Positions 62,406-64,000 of a DNA stretch of 64,000 bases are shown one piece after another. Source of the stretch: Paenibacillus endoradicis (GTDB taxonomy: Bacteria; Bacillota; Bacilli; Paenibacillales; Paenibacillaceae); the NCBI RefSeq assembly GCF_024721975.1, contig NZ_JANQBB010000005.1, forward strand, positions 186,001 to 250,000, read 5' to 3'. Each line of letters begins with the position of its first letter. The stretch's first letter is position 1. Made by a program: the position numbers and the translations under genes. The notes under the pieces are model-generated. The model saw nothing but the letters and a program-made list of their open reading frames with translations, was not told the origin of the DNA and did not search any database.

Positions 62406-63266
62406 TTGAGTAAAAAGAAAACATCGATCATTATTCTTATTTTGGCAGTTTTAATTATTTGTATTCCAGAGGTTTATGCTAGTCAGATGAAAAAAGCAAA
62501 AATATATTATAAGAACAAAGTTATCGTTCTTATGTATCATCATATTGATGAAACAGAAAGTGGAGCAACGATTTCTCCCGCTAGATTTGGCACTCATATG
62601 AAATTATTAGATGAAAAGGGTTATAACGTTATTAGTGTGGAGCAATTTGCTGAATTTATGAAGAAGAAAGAAAAAGTACCGAATAACGCAGTTGTCATAA
62701 CATTTGATGATGGCTATGATAGTTTCCGCCAGTACGCAATACCAATCTTAGAAAAATACGGAATGGTTGCGACGCACTTCATTATTGGTACAAGCTCAGA
62801 TCTACATAATGTAAAGACTGCTCACTTATCATGGGATGATATGCGTAAATTAAAAGAAAAAGGAAACAGTTTCTACAGTCACACATATGATCTTCATAAT
62901 TATGGACCACTTAATAAAGATGGTAGCAAAACTGGTCCAATGTTGTCTAATCCTTTATACCTTGCAGATAAAGGAAGAGTAGAGACGAATAAAGAATATC
63001 TTGCACGTATAACTGAAGATTTATCTCAAATTGAGAAACGGTTAGACGAAGAGTTAAACAATGAATATCAAATGATAGCATTCCCATATGGTTCATTTAA
63101 TGAAAAAGCTAAGAAAGTGCTGTCTGATCTAGGAGTAACGCTGTTCTTTACGACTCGCCCAGGAATTAATAAGCCTGGAAGCGATGAAGTTTATCGTATC
63201 AATGCAGGCACTCCGAAATTAACTGCGAATAAGTTCTTAGAAAGACTTGAAGAATATCACGACTAA
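62406..63266 (+). CDS. Polysaccharide deacetylase, membrane-anchored or secreted
   Basis: 286 residues. Signal-anchor helix (about 6-24), then a NodB-type fold: VLMYHHIDE, the metal/catalytic ITFDDGYDSF, HFIIGTSS, and FYSHTYDLHNYG (H-x3-H), AFPYGSFNEKAKKVL. It removes N-acetyl groups from a glycan (PgaB/IcaB- or PDA-type). TTG at 62406 lies 9 bases after GGAG; the ATG six bases upstream is only 3 bases from it. Confidence 0.88.
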   Translation: MSKKKTSIIILILAVLIICIPEVYASQMKKAKIYYKNKVIVLMYHHIDETESGATISPARFGTHMKLLDEKGYNVISVEQFAEFMKKKEKVPNNAVVITFDDGYDSFRQYAIPILEKYGMVATHFIIGTSSDLHNVKTAHLSWDDMRKLKEKGNSFYSHTYDLHNYGPLNKDGSKTGPMLSNPLYLADKGRVETNKEYLARITEDLSQIEKRLDEELNNEYQMIAFPYGSFNEKAKKVLSDLGVTLFFTTRPGINKPGSDEVYRINAGTPKLTANKFLERLEEYHD

Positions 63267-63287
63267 TTAAATGACCACTTACGTATG

Positions 63288-63334
63288 AAAACAGTCTAAT
63301 GTTGAGGATTCCCTCAAACATTAGACTGTTTTTT
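63288..63334 (+). terminator. Rho-independent terminator
   Basis: AAAACAGTCTAATGTT pairs with AACATTAGACTGTTTT, with TTTTTT after it. Confidence 0.92.
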
Positions 63335-63469
63335 GGTTTAAATAAGTAAGTACTCCACTTACAAAAAATCTAGTGAAGTAGGAATATATTAGACTATGAA
63401 CGCATTAAATATAAGAGATTCACTACTAAATGAGTGTGAATACTAATTGAATGTTTGGAGGGAAATATA

Positions 63470-63721
63470 ATGGCGAAAAATAATCGAGGAAAATTATTAT
63501 ATAGACAACCTTCACGAAGTCGTGGTACTTGTCCAATCTGTCTGGCTACAAGAATAAAGTTGCTTGATACGCAGAGAAAATCAGATGGTACAGTTCTCAA
63601 AGTATGTAAACGTTGTGTTGGAGCATCTAAGCAAAGAATAGAGGCTGCGGTTGATGTGACTACCCCTCTTGCATTTCGCAGAAGACACAAGAAAGCTTTT
63701 CATCAATTGAAGGTGCAGTAA
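63470..63721 (+). CDS. Small basic zinc-ribbon-like protein
   Basis: 83 residues, very basic. TCPICLATRIKLL and VCKRC give two CxxC pairs, as in ribosome-associated or rRNA-binding zinc ribbons; the start AKNNRGKLLYRQPSRSRG and end FRRRHKKAF are rich in Arg and Lys. GGAGGGA precedes the ATG. I cannot name the family; an RNA-binding role is inferred from charge. Confidence 0.6.
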   Translation: MAKNNRGKLLYRQPSRSRGTCPICLATRIKLLDTQRKSDGTVLKVCKRCVGASKQRIEAAVDVTTPLAFRRRHKKAFHQLKVQ

Positions 63722-63799
63722 AGAATTAATTGTGTTGCCAAGGTAGAACTAATTTGAAGCAACATACTGACCAAAGCTCTTATCAAATCAATAAGAACA

Positions 63800-63851
63800 G
63801 GGAGCGGGCTAATGTGTCGTCACTAATCATGACGATATATTAGCCCTCTTT
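63800..63851. terminator. Bidirectional terminator
   Basis: GGAGCGGGCTAATGTGTCGTCA pairs loosely but along its whole length with TGACGATATATTAGCCCTC, followed by TTTG; it separates two convergent genes. Confidence 0.8.
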
Positions 63852-63859
63852 GTGTTGAT

Positions 63860-64000
63860 CTACTTAATAATATCCCAGTTTTGCTCAACATGAGCATGAA
63901 TAACAGGATGCTCACGTAAGTAAGTAGCAATCACTTCCGTCATATCAATTTGCAAATCCGAGATGACAGGACAACTTGCAAAATAAGGAAAGTTTCCGGC
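63860..64000 (-). CDS. Hypothetical protein (5' partial)
   Basis: The last 46 codons of a minus-strand gene whose start is beyond the window edge: NFPYFASCPVISDLQIDM, then VIATYLREHPVIHAHVEQNW, stop TAG. Ends just inside the terminator it shares with the zinc-ribbon gene. Too little is seen to name a family. Confidence 0.55.
   Translation of the reverse strand, partial: AGNFPYFASCPVISDLQIDMTEVIATYLREHPVIHAHVEQNWDIIK

Overview
The window looks like the chromosome of a spore-forming, low-GC Firmicute of the order Bacillales, most like the Paenibacillaceae. The reasons are AT-rich DNA with strong AAGGAGG-type ribosome binding sites and frequent TTG/GTG starts, a Bacillus-type gene repertoire (glutamate racemase, coproporphyrin-branch heme genes hemE-hemH-hemY, YtxG/YtxH, YugP, YitT, YesL, a YjcZ-type small protein), a leucine T-box and a 6S RNA of Firmicute type. 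I cannot name a species. No rRNA or tRNA gene was recognised.

Layout. 1-7566: housekeeping and small conserved genes (CuA-type cupredoxin fragment, Dabb protein, YutE/HepT-like protein, Fe-S type regulator, ytxGH-like pair, racE, HesB-like, DUF1450-like, and a PDZ-Lon protease with an unusual polytopic N-terminus). 7563-16977: a decayed mobile island bounded by a perfect 44-bp direct repeat that duplicates the 3' end of a 23S rRNA methyltransferase-like gene. It holds a truncated large serine recombinase, a resolvase with three amber stops, a LigD-like ligase relic, an intact divergent pair (SAH/MTA deaminase and a MerR-methyltransferase fusion), an XRE regulator, an orphan Rhs C-terminal toxin fragment with a candidate membrane immunity gene, an IS3-family element and a YolD relic. 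16942-33021: rRNA methyltransferase, O-methyltransferase, MFS pump, heme genes, CapA-like protein, DUF92, PepF, cold-shock protein, MFS, and a YtpB-like terpene synthase with a probable ATT start. 33275-41843: pfkA, T-box-leuA, YitT, CshA-like helicase, YjcZ-like peptide, YesL, 6S RNA, DUF1499, tpx. 41944-54717: rhomboid, LysR, YugP, MerR, then amtB-GlnD-like nucleotidyltransferase-DnaQ exonuclease, JAMM protease, ResA-like protein, MFS, citramalate synthase, DNA polymerase IV, ferredoxin. 54789-64000: pyrD with a small alarmone synthetase, PCYCGC lipoprotein with a membrane thioredoxin, an m5C methyltransferase and pseudouridine synthase overlapping by one base, and an acyltransferase with a polysaccharide deacetylase.

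How the genes work together. hemE-hemH-hemY make the late heme steps. leuA (T-box controlled) and cimA feed branched-chain amino acid synthesis. amtB carries a TnrA/GlnR-like box and is followed by a GlnD-like nucleotidyltransferase and an exonuclease, with no PII gene beside it. In the island, the MerR-methyltransferase fusion sits opposite an SAH/MTA deaminase whose promoter has the 19-bp spacer typical of MerR-activated promoters. At least six copies or pieces of a palindromic repeat of roughly 190 bp are scattered through the window, often just upstream of genes.

All calls rest on reading the sequence; no database search was run.
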